A stretch of DNA of 15,540 nt from Bacillota bacterium (GTDB taxonomy: Bacteria > Bacillota > Dethiobacteria > SKNC01), in assembly GCA_007120745.1 (NCBI GenBank), contig SKNC01000020.1, forward strand, positions 1-15,540, given 5' to 3'. How positions within the stretch are numbered: the first letter of the stretch is position 1; each line of letters starts with the position of its first letter. The position numbers and the translations under genes are program-made. The notes below the pieces were generated by a model. It saw nothing but the letters and a program-made list of their open reading frames with translations. It was not told the origin of the DNA and made no database searches. This document shows, in pieces, positions 6,738-14,239 of this stretch.

Positions 6738-7517
6738 TTACTGGTCCAGGGTGGAGCCTTGACCCTCTGTTTCCGTTTCCGGTAATTCCTCCCAGGAACC
6801 TTTATATCGTGGAGTAAGCATCCTCTTGTCAACCTCTTCCCCTTCCCAGGATATTTCCAGGACCTCCTTGATTTGAACGGTTTTCTTAAATATGTCGTGG
6901 GTGTTTATTTTATACGGCAGTTTCAATAAAAAGGAAAGGGTAATCACTTCAGTTTTGTAAGCTTCCGCATATTCCGCAGGACCCATTTCCAGGTTGTGAA
7001 TATTAATATTCAAGTCCCCAAAAACTTCTCCGATCTTTCCCAGCAGGCCGGGACGGTCCACCGCCAGCACGGACATTCTTCGCAGGCGCTGAGTTCTGGA
7101 CAGGTAGCTCTCCACTCCCCTGAGAGCATAAAGGCTGGAAATCAGCAGAAACGTAGTCATCAGGGCACCCACATAGAACCCGCTGCCCACTGCCAGGCCG
7201 ATAATAGCCACCACCCAGAGGCTGGCGGCTGTGGTCAGGCCTCGAATGGTGTTCCCGTAGCGCAGGATGGTCCCTGCCCCAAGGAAGCCGATCCCGCTCA
7301 CCGCGTGAGAAGCCACCCGGGAGGGGTCTGTCCCCGGGGCCACCTCTCCCATGTACATGGAAACCAGCATGACCAGGGAACAGCCCACACACACCAGTAT
7401 GTGAGTGCGGAACCCGGCAGGACGGTTGTGCCTTTCTCTTTCAAATCCCACCAGTCCCCCCAGCAGTGCTGAAATGACTAACCTGATAACAAGTTCTGTA
7501 TACGTGATGGCAATCAT
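6738..7517 (-). CDS. MgtC/SapB-family membrane protein with C-terminal ACT-like domain
   Basis: A 259-residue inner-membrane protein. The MgtC core fills residues 5-135 with about four to five hydrophobic helices and the family signatures GFERERHNRPAGFRTH (24-39), SGIGFLGAGTILR (74-86) and IRGLTTAASLW (91-101). After a basic linker (RTQRLRRM) a soluble domain starting MSVLAVDRPGLLGKIGEVF (148-166) has the ACT-domain pattern of a small-ligand sensor. MgtC proteins are linked to Mg2+ limitation, membrane potential and survival in macrophages, but their biochemical role is unsettled, and nothing here shows the ligand. The ATG at 7517 has AGGGAGAG six bases upstream. It is a single-gene unit with its own promoter and terminator and is probably unrelated to its neighbours. 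Confidence 0.93.
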   Translation of the reverse strand: MIAITYTELVIRLVISALLGGLVGFERERHNRPAGFRTHILVCVGCSLVMLVSMYMGEVAPGTDPSRVASHAVSGIGFLGAGTILRYGNTIRGLTTAASLWVVAIIGLAVGSGFYVGALMTTFLLISSLYALRGVESYLSRTQRLRRMSVLAVDRPGLLGKIGEVFGDLNINIHNLEMGPAEYAEAYKTEVITLSFLLKLPYKINTHDIFKKTVQIKEVLEISWEGEEVDKRMLTPRYKGSWEELPETETEGQGSTLDQ

Positions 7518-7548
7518 TTTCTGCTCTCCCTAAAGATTTTATAAGGAT

Positions 7549-7577
7549 ATTATATGTGGTTTTTTCGTAAAAATCAA
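7549..7577 (-). promoter_or_regulatory. Sigma-A promoter of the mgtC-family gene
   Basis: The minus strand has -35 TTGATT (7572-7577), a 17-base spacer and a perfect -10 TATAAT (7549-7554), 31 bases before the start codon. I see no Mg2+-sensing leader; the untranslated region is too short for one. Confidence 0.8.
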
Positions 7578-7652
7578 CTGACCAACCCCTAATTTTCAGA
7601 AATTTCAGTCATTGGAACCATGTGTGAAAAAACCCATTATATGATATTTAGA

Positions 7653-7671
7653 GCCAGGCTTTGCGCCTGAC
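7653..7671 (-). terminator. Possible weak terminator hairpin after the VWA gene
   Basis: A CAGGC/GCCTG stem with a five-base loop lies about 17 bases after the stop of the VWA gene. It has no immediate U-run; the next, GGGTTTTTT, comes some 20 bases later. It may mark the end of the repeat/MoxR/VWA transcript, but the call is weak. Confidence 0.35.
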
Positions 7672-7687
7672 CCTTGGTTTACTGGTT

Positions 7688-9352
7688 TTAAGGTTTATCC
7701 CCGGCTTTCAAAGTCTTTACAGTTCCATGAGGCTTTTTCAGGGACAGCCTGTTCCCGGCACCGGTTAAAACCCAAAGGGTCCGGTAATTCACCGGCCTTA
7801 CCTTTAGTTCCTCTTCTCCATATCCATCTGTAAAATAAATTAACAGGTGGTTTCGCAGCTGTTTGTGATTAATATATTCGAAAACCGGAGAAAAAGCGGT
7901 TCCTCCCCGGCCCTTGATTTTGCTTTGAACATCCCGGGGAGACCGGGCAGTATATACCTTTTCGATCTGGCTGCTGCATTCAATGATGGTTACCTCATGA
8001 CGGTACAGCCGGAGAATAGAGAATATCTCCGCCAGCCCCTTTTGAAGCTCTTCCTCCCCCATGCTGGCGCTGGTATCCAAAGCAATAATTACATTGATCA
8101 GCCGGTCCGACAACCTCCCCCTCAAGTCAAGCCTATCCGGCTGCCGCCGGTCTTTGCGGGTAATGGTTTTTTTATAAGGCACCGGGAGAGTCCCCACGGT
8201 TTTTCGCAAAATATCCTGCCACCGGACCTCCGGCCTGCGGTTCAGCTGTGAAACAACCTCCTCCAGTTCCGCCGGGAGCTGTCCGCGGTTGGCCTGGTTG
8301 GCCATTTTTCGTGTCATTTCTTTCAGGTTTTCAAAGTTTTCCTCCCGGTTGGACTGTCCCCATATATCGTGACAACTTTCCTCCCGGTGTGCAGTTTCTA
8401 TGGTAGAAGAAATGTCCTGACGGCCTTCTTCATCCCAGGTCTGACCGGCTCCAACAGATTCCCCCTGTTCCAGATTTGAGTCTGCCTCCCGGGGATGTTC
8501 CCGGGGCTCACCGGGATATTCTTCCCGGGAATCCCCTTCTGGGGAAGTGTCCTTAAAATCTTGAGAAACTTCTTCATGGTCCTGTAAATTATCCTGAGAC
8601 TGGTCCCGTGATTGATCCAGAGATTGATCCTCAACATTTTCCCGGGAATCAGCTTCGGGCTCCTCCTCCGGAGATTCCTCTTCCAGGGGGTCCTGTTCCT
8701 GCCGGGACTCCTGGGGAGAGGGATCCTCTTCCTGCTTCGGGTCCTCACCCAAATTTTCCTTTTCCTCTTTTTCCGGTTCCGGGGGGTCTTCTTCCCCCTC
8801 CTGGCTTCCATCCAGGGTCTGCTGTAATATTTCACAGTACACTTCAAAGGGCTGGTCTTCATTAAGTTTCACACCGTATTTTTTCTCCGCCTCCTCCAGG
8901 GTGATCTCACCCGGGGGAAGACATTCAATAAACTGGTTGATGGCCAGGTCCATTCCGGTATTCATCACCAGGGGACTGAACCGGTCCTTGAGGTTTTCAA
9001 CCCTTTCCAGGTGCCGGAACATGATATGGTAAATCTGGTGCTTGATAACTCCCCGGATTTCCTCCAGGGAACAGGGGAGTAAAATAACAGGATTAAAGTA
9101 CATGTTGAAATGAGAGACATCGGCAGTTACTCCTGCCGCAGAGGGCAGGTCAAACTTGATGCCCCTTTTCATTTGTATCATACAGCTGCCAAAGAAATTA
9201 TCCTCCCGGTGCATCAGGGAAAAAACAGCCATCTCTATCAGCTTAGAAAAATCCGAGGTAAAAGAATCCGGCAGGGGACGGGTAAGATCCAGCTGCCTGA
9301 CCTCCTCCAGAAGCTTCAACCTCAGCTGGTCAAAGGAATTGTTTTTGTTCAT
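7688..9352 (-). CDS. Metallopeptidase-like (DUF2201-type) and VWA domain protein with dead HExxH motif
   Basis: A 554-residue soluble protein in three parts. Residues 1-180 resemble the DUF2201 predicted-metallopeptidase domain, but the zinc motif reads HQIYH (105-109) with His114 after it, so the catalytic Glu is Gln (codon CAG, one base from GAG); NTGMDLAINQ (131-140) follows as in the family. Residues 181-320 are a very acidic Glu/Asp/Ser/Gln/Pro-rich linker, probably disordered. Residues 415-554 are a von Willebrand A domain with an intact metal site: DTSAS (426-430), Thr485 in GGTAF and Asp509 in FTDG. The ATG overlaps the last base of the upstream MoxR gene (TGATG) and has GAGGAG before it, so the two are translationally coupled. 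MoxR ATPases usually work with VWA partners as chaperone-like machines (RavA-ViaA, CbbQ-CbbO, NorQ-NorD). Substrate unknown. Confidence 0.85.
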   Translation of the reverse strand: MNKNNSFDQLRLKLLEEVRQLDLTRPLPDSFTSDFSKLIEMAVFSLMHREDNFFGSCMIQMKRGIKFDLPSAAGVTADVSHFNMYFNPVILLPCSLEEIRGVIKHQIYHIMFRHLERVENLKDRFSPLVMNTGMDLAINQFIECLPPGEITLEEAEKKYGVKLNEDQPFEVYCEILQQTLDGSQEGEEDPPEPEKEEKENLGEDPKQEEDPSPQESRQEQDPLEEESPEEEPEADSRENVEDQSLDQSRDQSQDNLQDHEEVSQDFKDTSPEGDSREEYPGEPREHPREADSNLEQGESVGAGQTWDEEGRQDISSTIETAHREESCHDIWGQSNREENFENLKEMTRKMANQANRGQLPAELEEVVSQLNRRPEVRWQDILRKTVGTLPVPYKKTITRKDRRQPDRLDLRGRLSDRLINVIIALDTSASMGEEELQKGLAEIFSILRLYRHEVTIIECSSQIEKVYTARSPRDVQSKIKGRGGTAFSPVFEYINHKQLRNHLLIYFTDGYGEEELKVRPVNYRTLWVLTGAGNRLSLKKPHGTVKTLKAGDKP

Positions 9353-10542
9353 CAGCGAATGCTCCTCATATTAACTTCCTGGTAAAGCTGAATGTATCCG
9401 TCGATAAAAGATTTTACGTTCATAAAATCATGATACAGGGTTTTTTCATAGTTGGACTTAATCTCCTGCATTATACCCATTTTCAAGTCACCGGGATAAA
9501 GCTGCAGAAATTCTGTGAACAGGACCACCTTATCCTGGATACCCTCCTGAGATTCCTCCCGGAAATCCGCCAGGTAATGCAGGCAGTTTCGGGCCGTAAG
9601 ATAAAGCCGGGAATGAGTATCTTTTTTTACCCGGGCTTTCAATCCCTCAGGAATTTCTGTGTGCTGAAATATCTCCTCCGGCTTAATGATGGGATTTCGG
9701 TTATTTTCCAGGAAATTAAAGAAATCATGGGCTGCAGAGCTTCCCACATTTCCCTTCACTACATTAAAGAAAATTCCCTGGGGATAATAGGAGTTTTTGT
9801 TCAGGTACTGAACATAGGAATCGGAAATCCGCTCCCAGCTTCTGGGGGTAGCTTTTACAGTTTCCTGGGAATAAGGAGCGTGAAGATGCTCAGGAAAAGA
9901 AGAGATGAACTCCAGCACATCCTCGTGAACATTCTGAACGCTCCGGCCTTCAAAGGTTTTCCCCTCCCTGGCTAAGCCCCAATCAATCCAGGATTTCGGA
10001 TCCGAATCCATTTCAATCCACACAAACCGGTCCTCCTGGGCCGGATCCATATCTACCACCTGGTAAGTGGACTCGGAAAAACGGTCGTACTTGTTGGAGG
10101 GATTCATGGCGGCAATTACCAGCACATTACCGGGGAGTACAAACCCGTTAATCTCCCGGTTTAAAATAATGTTCATCAATTCCTGCTGAACCGCATGTTC
10201 ACAGCGGTTTATTTCATCAATAAAGAAAATGATTTTTTTGTCCGGATTTTCCATTAAAACCTGGTCAATTTCTAAAAGTTTCGTGTGTATCGCATATATC
10301 GTTTTTTTTCTGCGAATTTTCCTCTGGTTTACCGTGATATTATAGGATTCGGTAGTAGGAAGACCCCCAATCTCCCCCTCCTTTAAAAGATTGGCATCCA
10401 CCCCGATTAAATGAGCTTCCTTTATCTGCGATAGCTTTTTCACCAGGGCCGTTTTCCCAATTCCGCTTTCTCCTATCAAAAGGGGCACCGCCCCGCTTTC
10501 AAATACCAGTTGACAGGTCATTAAAGCATCCTTAAAATTCAT
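9352..10542 (-). CDS. MoxR-type AAA+ ATPase
   Basis: A 396-residue cytoplasmic AAA+ protein of the MoxR/RavA class. Motifs: Walker A GESGIGKT (24-31), Walker B IIFFIDE (104-110), sensor 1 Asn147 in AAMNPSN and the arginine finger EDRF (170-173). Residues beyond about 200 are mostly helical and specific to this group. The ATG at 10542 has AAAGGAGAG five bases upstream. It shares one base with the downstream VWA gene, the classic MoxR-VWA arrangement, and follows the 22-residue-repeat gene after a 107-bp gap. By analogy it is an ATP-driven remodeller of a partner complex. Its target could be the repeat protein, but that is inferred only from position. Confidence 0.9.
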   Translation of the reverse strand: MNFKDALMTCQLVFESGAVPLLIGESGIGKTALVKKLSQIKEAHLIGVDANLLKEGEIGGLPTTESYNITVNQRKIRRKKTIYAIHTKLLEIDQVLMENPDKKIIFFIDEINRCEHAVQQELMNIILNREINGFVLPGNVLVIAAMNPSNKYDRFSESTYQVVDMDPAQEDRFVWIEMDSDPKSWIDWGLAREGKTFEGRSVQNVHEDVLEFISSFPEHLHAPYSQETVKATPRSWERISDSYVQYLNKNSYYPQGIFFNVVKGNVGSSAAHDFFNFLENNRNPIIKPEEIFQHTEIPEGLKARVKKDTHSRLYLTARNCLHYLADFREESQEGIQDKVVLFTEFLQLYPGDLKMGIMQEIKSNYEKTLYHDFMNVKSFIDGYIQLYQEVNMRSIR

Positions 10543-10578
10543 GGAATCTCTCCTTTCCTCTCATAAACCATAAACCAT

Positions 10579-10639
10579 GGGGACGGTTCTTTTGGTTTAA
10601 TCATTAAGACAATCATAATCATACCGTGCCCGCCGTCCC
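10579..10639. repeat. REP-like inverted repeat with GGGGACGG core
   Basis: GGGGACGGTTCTTTTGGTT (10579-10597) is the same 19 bases found twice at 12209-12227 and 12244-12262. Here an inverted CCGTCCC (10633-10639) lies 46 bases away and could pair with GGGACGG to form a long-loop hairpin. It fills the gap between the repeat-protein gene and the MoxR gene. Similar GGGGACGGTTC motifs are, as I recall, dispersed in many clostridial genomes and may be mobilised by REP-associated (IS200/IS605-type Y1) transposases. Confidence 0.6.
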
Positions 10640-10649
10640 TCTCCGTAAA

Positions 10650-12026
10650 TTAAAGGGTAAGCTGGAAGTCTACCGCAGCTCTTTTGGCCTCAAAGCTGCC
10701 GTGGTCAAAAATAAAGCCCAGCTTATCCATCATCAATTCTTTACATTTTATAAAATCTAAGACATAATCCCGGGAGATACCTTCTTCCGCCAGCTTTTCT
10801 TTTAACAGGTCTTCAATCTCCCCTGGAGATAAAATCCCCTGAACATACTTTACATTATCCACCCGCTTGAGGAACGCTTCAATTCGCACCCGGTCCGTTG
10901 GGCTTTTGATATACTGAATGGCGCGCCCATCCCGATCAAGGGCCATCAGCTGAATCTTTTCCGGGGGGTCCTTTATGTACTTGATGGAGGGGTAGCATTT
11001 TTCTACCGCCTGGACCATCAAGTCTTCCCGGGGATTTGAAATATACTGTATGGCATATCCGTTCTGCCGTACCGCCTCCCGCTGCACCTCAAAGCGCGGC
11101 TGATCAATGAATTTCAAGGCATAACCATTCTGCCTTACGGCCGCCAGCTGCAGTTCCAGGGAGGGCTGAGAAATATACTGGACAGCATACCCATCCTTTT
11201 GCACCGCCTCCCTCTGAACCGCCGGGGTAGGATTTTGAATCCATCCCAAAGACCTCCAGTCTTTGGAAACAGCCAGCAGCTGCACATCCTCCGCCGGGTC
11301 TTTTATATATCCAATGGCTTTCACATTCTTCTCCACAGCAGTCCTCTGCACCAGGTGGGAAGGGTTTTTTATGCGGGAAATGTTTTTCCAGCCGCTCTTC
11401 AACGCCTCCATCTGAACTTTCTCCGACGGATTTTCCAAATGAGCCACCACTGCTCCAAACCTTTTCACCGCCTGCAGCTGTTCCTCCCGGGTCTCAAGAT
11501 AACTGCCAAACACTTCTTTTAAAACCCTCCTGGAAGGAGTTTTTATATACGTCACTGCTCTGCCCCTCTGCTTTACCGCTTCCAGCTGAACTTCCTCCGA
11601 AGGATTGGAAATAAAACGAATTACCCGGGCATCCCTTTGGACTGCCGCCAGCTGTACTTTTTCCGAAGGACAATCCATAAAGTTAATGGCCCTGGGAAAT
11701 TCCTGTACCGCCCTAAGCCTGCCCTGTTCGGTGCTCAGGCTGTCACCATAAACCTTTTCCAGCACTTTTGGGGAAGGGGAGTCAATCAGTTGGACGGCAC
11801 TTTTGTTTATTCGTACAGCCTCCAGCTGTACTTTTTCAGTGGGACTATCAATATATTTAAGAGCCCTGTAGTTCTGCATAACGGCTGCCATTTGAATCGC
11901 TTCCTCCGGTTCTTTAATATACCTGATGGAATGGTAATTCCTTTTCACCTCGGCACACTGAACCGCTACCGCCGTCTTGGTGATATAATGAATCCCTGCC
12001 CGGTGATGCTTCACTGTTCCACTCAT
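10650..12026 (-). CDS. 22-residue tandem-repeat protein (HEAT/DUF4116-like), unknown function
   Basis: A 458-residue protein built almost wholly of a 22-residue unit close to KVQLEAVxxNGxAIxYIxxPSE. I count 15 full units from residue 21 to 378: thirteen of exactly 22 residues and two of 36 (87-122 and 167-202), the latter both carrying a 14-residue insertion that begins VLxxVxG. Partial units flank the array, and residues about 395-458 form a different, charged helical cap. Each unit looks like two short helices joined at a Pro, giving an alpha-solenoid suited to binding proteins or peptides; it resembles DUF4116- and HEAT-type repeats but I cannot assign a family. There is no signal peptide. 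The ATG at 12026 has AGAGGGGG upstream. It is the first gene of a likely transcript with the MoxR and VWA genes. Repeat-number variation between strains is possible. Confidence 0.82.
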   Translation of the reverse strand: MSGTVKHHRAGIHYITKTAVAVQCAEVKRNYHSIRYIKEPEEAIQMAAVMQNYRALKYIDSPTEKVQLEAVRINKSAVQLIDSPSPKVLEKVYGDSLSTEQGRLRAVQEFPRAINFMDCPSEKVQLAAVQRDARVIRFISNPSEEVQLEAVKQRGRAVTYIKTPSRRVLKEVFGSYLETREEQLQAVKRFGAVVAHLENPSEKVQMEALKSGWKNISRIKNPSHLVQRTAVEKNVKAIGYIKDPAEDVQLLAVSKDWRSLGWIQNPTPAVQREAVQKDGYAVQYISQPSLELQLAAVRQNGYALKFIDQPRFEVQREAVRQNGYAIQYISNPREDLMVQAVEKCYPSIKYIKDPPEKIQLMALDRDGRAIQYIKSPTDRVRIEAFLKRVDNVKYVQGILSPGEIEDLLKEKLAEEGISRDYVLDFIKCKELMMDKLGFIFDHGSFEAKRAAVDFQLTL

Positions 12027-12082
12027 ATGAAAACCCCCTCTAAACTTACCGGGGACAAAAGATAAGTCCCAGAAATAAAGAT

Positions 12083-12123
12083 AAAAAAATATCCTGTATA
12101 TGATATCTTAGCATCTATACAGG
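12083..12123 (-). terminator. Terminator-like hairpin upstream of the repeat gene
   Basis: On the minus strand CCTGTATA, a 15-base loop, then TATACAGG form a perfect 8-bp stem followed by ATATTTTTTTA. The stem is AT-rich, so it is only moderately stable. It could end the ku-ligase-polymerase transcript or, if transcription of the cassette begins further upstream, act as an attenuator. Confidence 0.55.
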
Positions 12124-12200
12124 AAGAACGAAATTATTTTTTATTAATTAATCATTATTATTTGTAAATACTTTGTATTAATTGGGGCCGGTACCAAGCT

Positions 12201-12270
12201 GGGACCGCGGGGACGGTTCTTTTGGTTACTATTTTGGGACCGCGGGGACGGTTCTTTTGGTTACTATTTT
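12201..12270 (+). repeat. Exact tandem duplication of a 35-bp REP-like unit
   Basis: Two head-to-tail copies (12201-12235 and 12236-12270) are identical at all 35 positions. Each starts GGGACCGCGGGGACGG and continues TTCTTTTGGTTACTATTTT. The core GGGGACGGTTCTTTTGGTT recurs at 10579-10597 on the other side of the repeat-protein gene, in the same orientation. Perfect identity suggests a recent duplication. Confidence 0.9.
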
Positions 12271-12352
12271 AATTCCAGTATTTAATACAAGTAATTAAAC
12301 AGGTAACATTATCCCTGCCAAATGTTCAAGCTGAGGTTAAAAGCATTCCGAG

Positions 12353-13273
12353 TTAGCGCAGAGCTAAAATGTTCTGCAGGATATGCCGAATGTTTTGTTT
12401 ATTTTTCAATACCCCCTCAAAAATATCCCCTTGTTCCTGCAGTCTCTGACCAATATTAAAAATGTGAAAATCCGTGGAAGACTGAATTTGAGACTGTTCA
12501 ATTTCCTTCCACAGCAAGGGAGTGGATACAGGGGCTCCCGGGTGGGGTCTCAGACTGTAAGGGGCATTGATAGTTTTCCCCCAGGCATTTTGAAGAAAAT
12601 CCAGGTAAATTTTCCCCTGCCTCTTGTCCACTTTTCTCTCCAGAGTGGTAATTTCCGGGTGGACCTGGTGGGCCAGGACACAAAAATAATGAACAAAGTC
12701 CCTGACCTCTTCATACGAATAATGGGGTTCTAAGGGCAGGTACACCTGCAGGCCGGTGGATCCCGAGGTTTTAGGGTAACACTGAAGTCCTACCTCCTGC
12801 AAAAGCTCCTTTATAGTAAGGGATACCTTTAGGACCTGCTGGAACGTAGAATTTTCCATGGGGTCCAGGTCAAACACCGCAAAATCAGGCTTATCCAGGC
12901 TTTGTATGCTGGAAAACCAGGGGTGAATTTCGATACAGGCCTGATTCCCCAACCAGACCAGGGTTTGAACGTCCTCCACCATAATATATTGGGTTACCTT
13001 ATTAGCGCTGCTTCGAGAGGCAACAGGATACGTCTTTACCCAGGAAGGACCCTCGGAAGGAAAATTTTTTTGATAAAACCCTTTCTTTCGGATCCCCTGG
13101 GGAAACCTCTGAAAAACCACAGGCCTTCCCCGCAAATATTTCAACAGAAAAGAAGCTGCCTCCAGGTAATATTTAATCAGCTGATGCTTGGTAATTCCTT
13201 CTCCGGGCCAAAGGGCTTTATCCAGGTTGGTTAACCGTACCTCCTGACCGTTAATCGTCAGAAAATTTTCCAG
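12353..13273 (-). CDS. LigD-type NHEJ DNA polymerase/primase (CTG start)
   Basis: A stand-alone archaeo-eukaryotic-primase-type polymerase of 306 residues that fills gaps during end joining. Seen are LTNLDKALWPGEGITKHQLI (14-33), the first metal motif FDLDP with Asp135 and Asp137, TSGSTGLQVYLPL (169-181), the third acid in YLDFLQN (Asp225) and INAPYSLRPHPGAPVSTPL (235-253). Homology begins well upstream of the first standard start, a TTG at 13144 (residue 44), and the frame is open only back to a stop near the ligase end. No ATG, GTG or TTG lies in that span, but a CTG at 13273-13271 follows AGGAGG (13281-13286) by seven bases, so I take it as the start. It lies 24 bases after the ligase gene. 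No nuclease/phosphoesterase domain is attached. Confidence 0.88.
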   Translation of the reverse strand: MENFLTINGQEVRLTNLDKALWPGEGITKHQLIKYYLEAASFLLKYLRGRPVVFQRFPQGIRKKGFYQKNFPSEGPSWVKTYPVASRSSANKVTQYIMVEDVQTLVWLGNQACIEIHPWFSSIQSLDKPDFAVFDLDPMENSTFQQVLKVSLTIKELLQEVGLQCYPKTSGSTGLQVYLPLEPHYSYEEVRDFVHYFCVLAHQVHPEITTLERKVDKRQGKIYLDFLQNAWGKTINAPYSLRPHPGAPVSTPLLWKEIEQSQIQSSTDFHIFNIGQRLQEQGDIFEGVLKNKQNIRHILQNILALR

Positions 13274-13280
13274 GGAAAAG

Positions 13281-13286
13281 CCTCCT
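13281..13286 (-). promoter_or_regulatory. Ribosome binding site that fixes the polymerase CTG start
   Basis: AGGAGG (within AAAGGAGG) on the minus strand, seven bases before the CTG at 13273. The only ribosome binding site between the ligase stop and the polymerase homology, and its spacing points to CTG. Confidence 0.7.
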
Positions 13287-13297
13287 TTCTTCCCGTT

Positions 13298-14236
13298 TTA
13301 CATTATACAATCCTCCGGTGCCCTGGTAGTAAACCCCTTGATTGAGGGGGCCCGTAATTTTAACTCCGGGGTCCATTCAGTAAACTCTATCCACAAGGCC
13401 AGGCTTGGTTCCACCCAGATATTTCCCGCACGGGATGGTGCATTTACAAATGGAGAATGGGTGATTTGCCTGTGAGATAAAAACTCCCAAAGGTTTTTCC
13501 ACTCTTCTTCCTTCAGTCCTGTGCCCGCCCTGCCCAGATAAAAAAGTTCTTCCCCGTAAAAAGCACCTACCAGCAGGGAAGAAATCCTTCCTTCCCGTAT
13601 CCTAAAGCCCCCTATGGTACAGAGCATTCTATTTCTCACTTTGATCTTCCACCAATGCCTGCTTTTTTTACCAAAAACATAGGGGCTTTTTCTGTCCTTG
13701 GCCACCACTCCCTCTAGCCCTTTCTCCTTAACCCATGCAAACAGTTTTTCCCCTTCCTCAAAATTATCGGTAACCTTAATCCGCTGGTTTTCCTGCACCG
13801 AATCTTTTAAAAGCTCCTGGCGCTTTTCATAGGGAAGGGAAAGCAGCGGTTCTCCCTCCAGATAAAGAAAGTCAAATATGAAGTAAGCTGCCGGCAGGGT
13901 TTGTGTTAACGTTCCAATCCGGGCTGGATTGACTGAAAGATCCCTTTTTAATATACAAGGAAAGCTGGGTTTCCCCTCCCTAAGCACTACCATTTCCCCA
14001 TCCAAAATGCCTGATGAGAAGCTCACCTGTTCCACCAAATCCAAAGTCTCCGGATACTGCAGGGTCCGGTCCTTCAGCTGACGGTTTTGAAGCATCACGC
14101 TGCCATCTTTGATAAACACCAGCATCCTGACCCCGTCCCATTTTACCTGGTATAGAAATTGACTGCCCAAAGGAATATCTTTACTGGACCTGGGCTCCAT
14201 GGGATGTATTTTTCTCTCCATCAGATCTAATACCAT
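13298..14236 (-). CDS. ATP-dependent DNA ligase, LigD-type ligase domain
   Basis: A 312-residue ligase sealing DNA ends held by Ku. Motif I KWDGVR gives the adenylated Lys32; motif III LDGE (78-81), motif IIIa FIFDFLYL (119-126), motif IV EGVVAK (175-180) and motif V WWKIKV (195-200) are all present, followed by an OB-fold domain (about 205-300). It corresponds to the ligase module of LigD; here it is a free-standing protein with the polymerase encoded next door. The ATG at 14236 lies three bases after the ku stop codon. No good ribosome binding site precedes it at standard spacing, so translation is probably coupled to ku. Confidence 0.93.
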   Translation of the reverse strand: MVLDLMERKIHPMEPRSSKDIPLGSQFLYQVKWDGVRMLVFIKDGSVMLQNRQLKDRTLQYPETLDLVEQVSFSSGILDGEMVVLREGKPSFPCILKRDLSVNPARIGTLTQTLPAAYFIFDFLYLEGEPLLSLPYEKRQELLKDSVQENQRIKVTDNFEEGEKLFAWVKEKGLEGVVAKDRKSPYVFGKKSRHWWKIKVRNRMLCTIGGFRIREGRISSLLVGAFYGEELFYLGRAGTGLKEEEWKNLWEFLSHRQITHSPFVNAPSRAGNIWVEPSLALWIEFTEWTPELKLRAPSIKGFTTRAPEDCIM

Positions 14237-14239
14237 AGA

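Larger units (their letters stand above)
12027..12352. other. 326-bp gap before the repeat gene
   Basis: No coding frame is present. From right to left it holds an anonymous stretch after the polymerase stop (12271-12352), two tandem 35-bp repeats (12201-12270), an AT-rich segment with a small palindrome AATAC-TTT-GTATT (12167-12179), a terminator-like hairpin (12083-12123), and a second hairpin GGGAC/GTCCC (12052-12070) just before the ribosome binding site of the repeat gene. I find no convincing sigma-A promoter for the cassette here. Confidence 0.55.

Noticed and set aside
12201..12270. Two 35-bp repeats as the start of a CRISPR array
   Set aside because: The copies are directly adjacent with no spacer between them, only two exist, and no cas gene is nearby.
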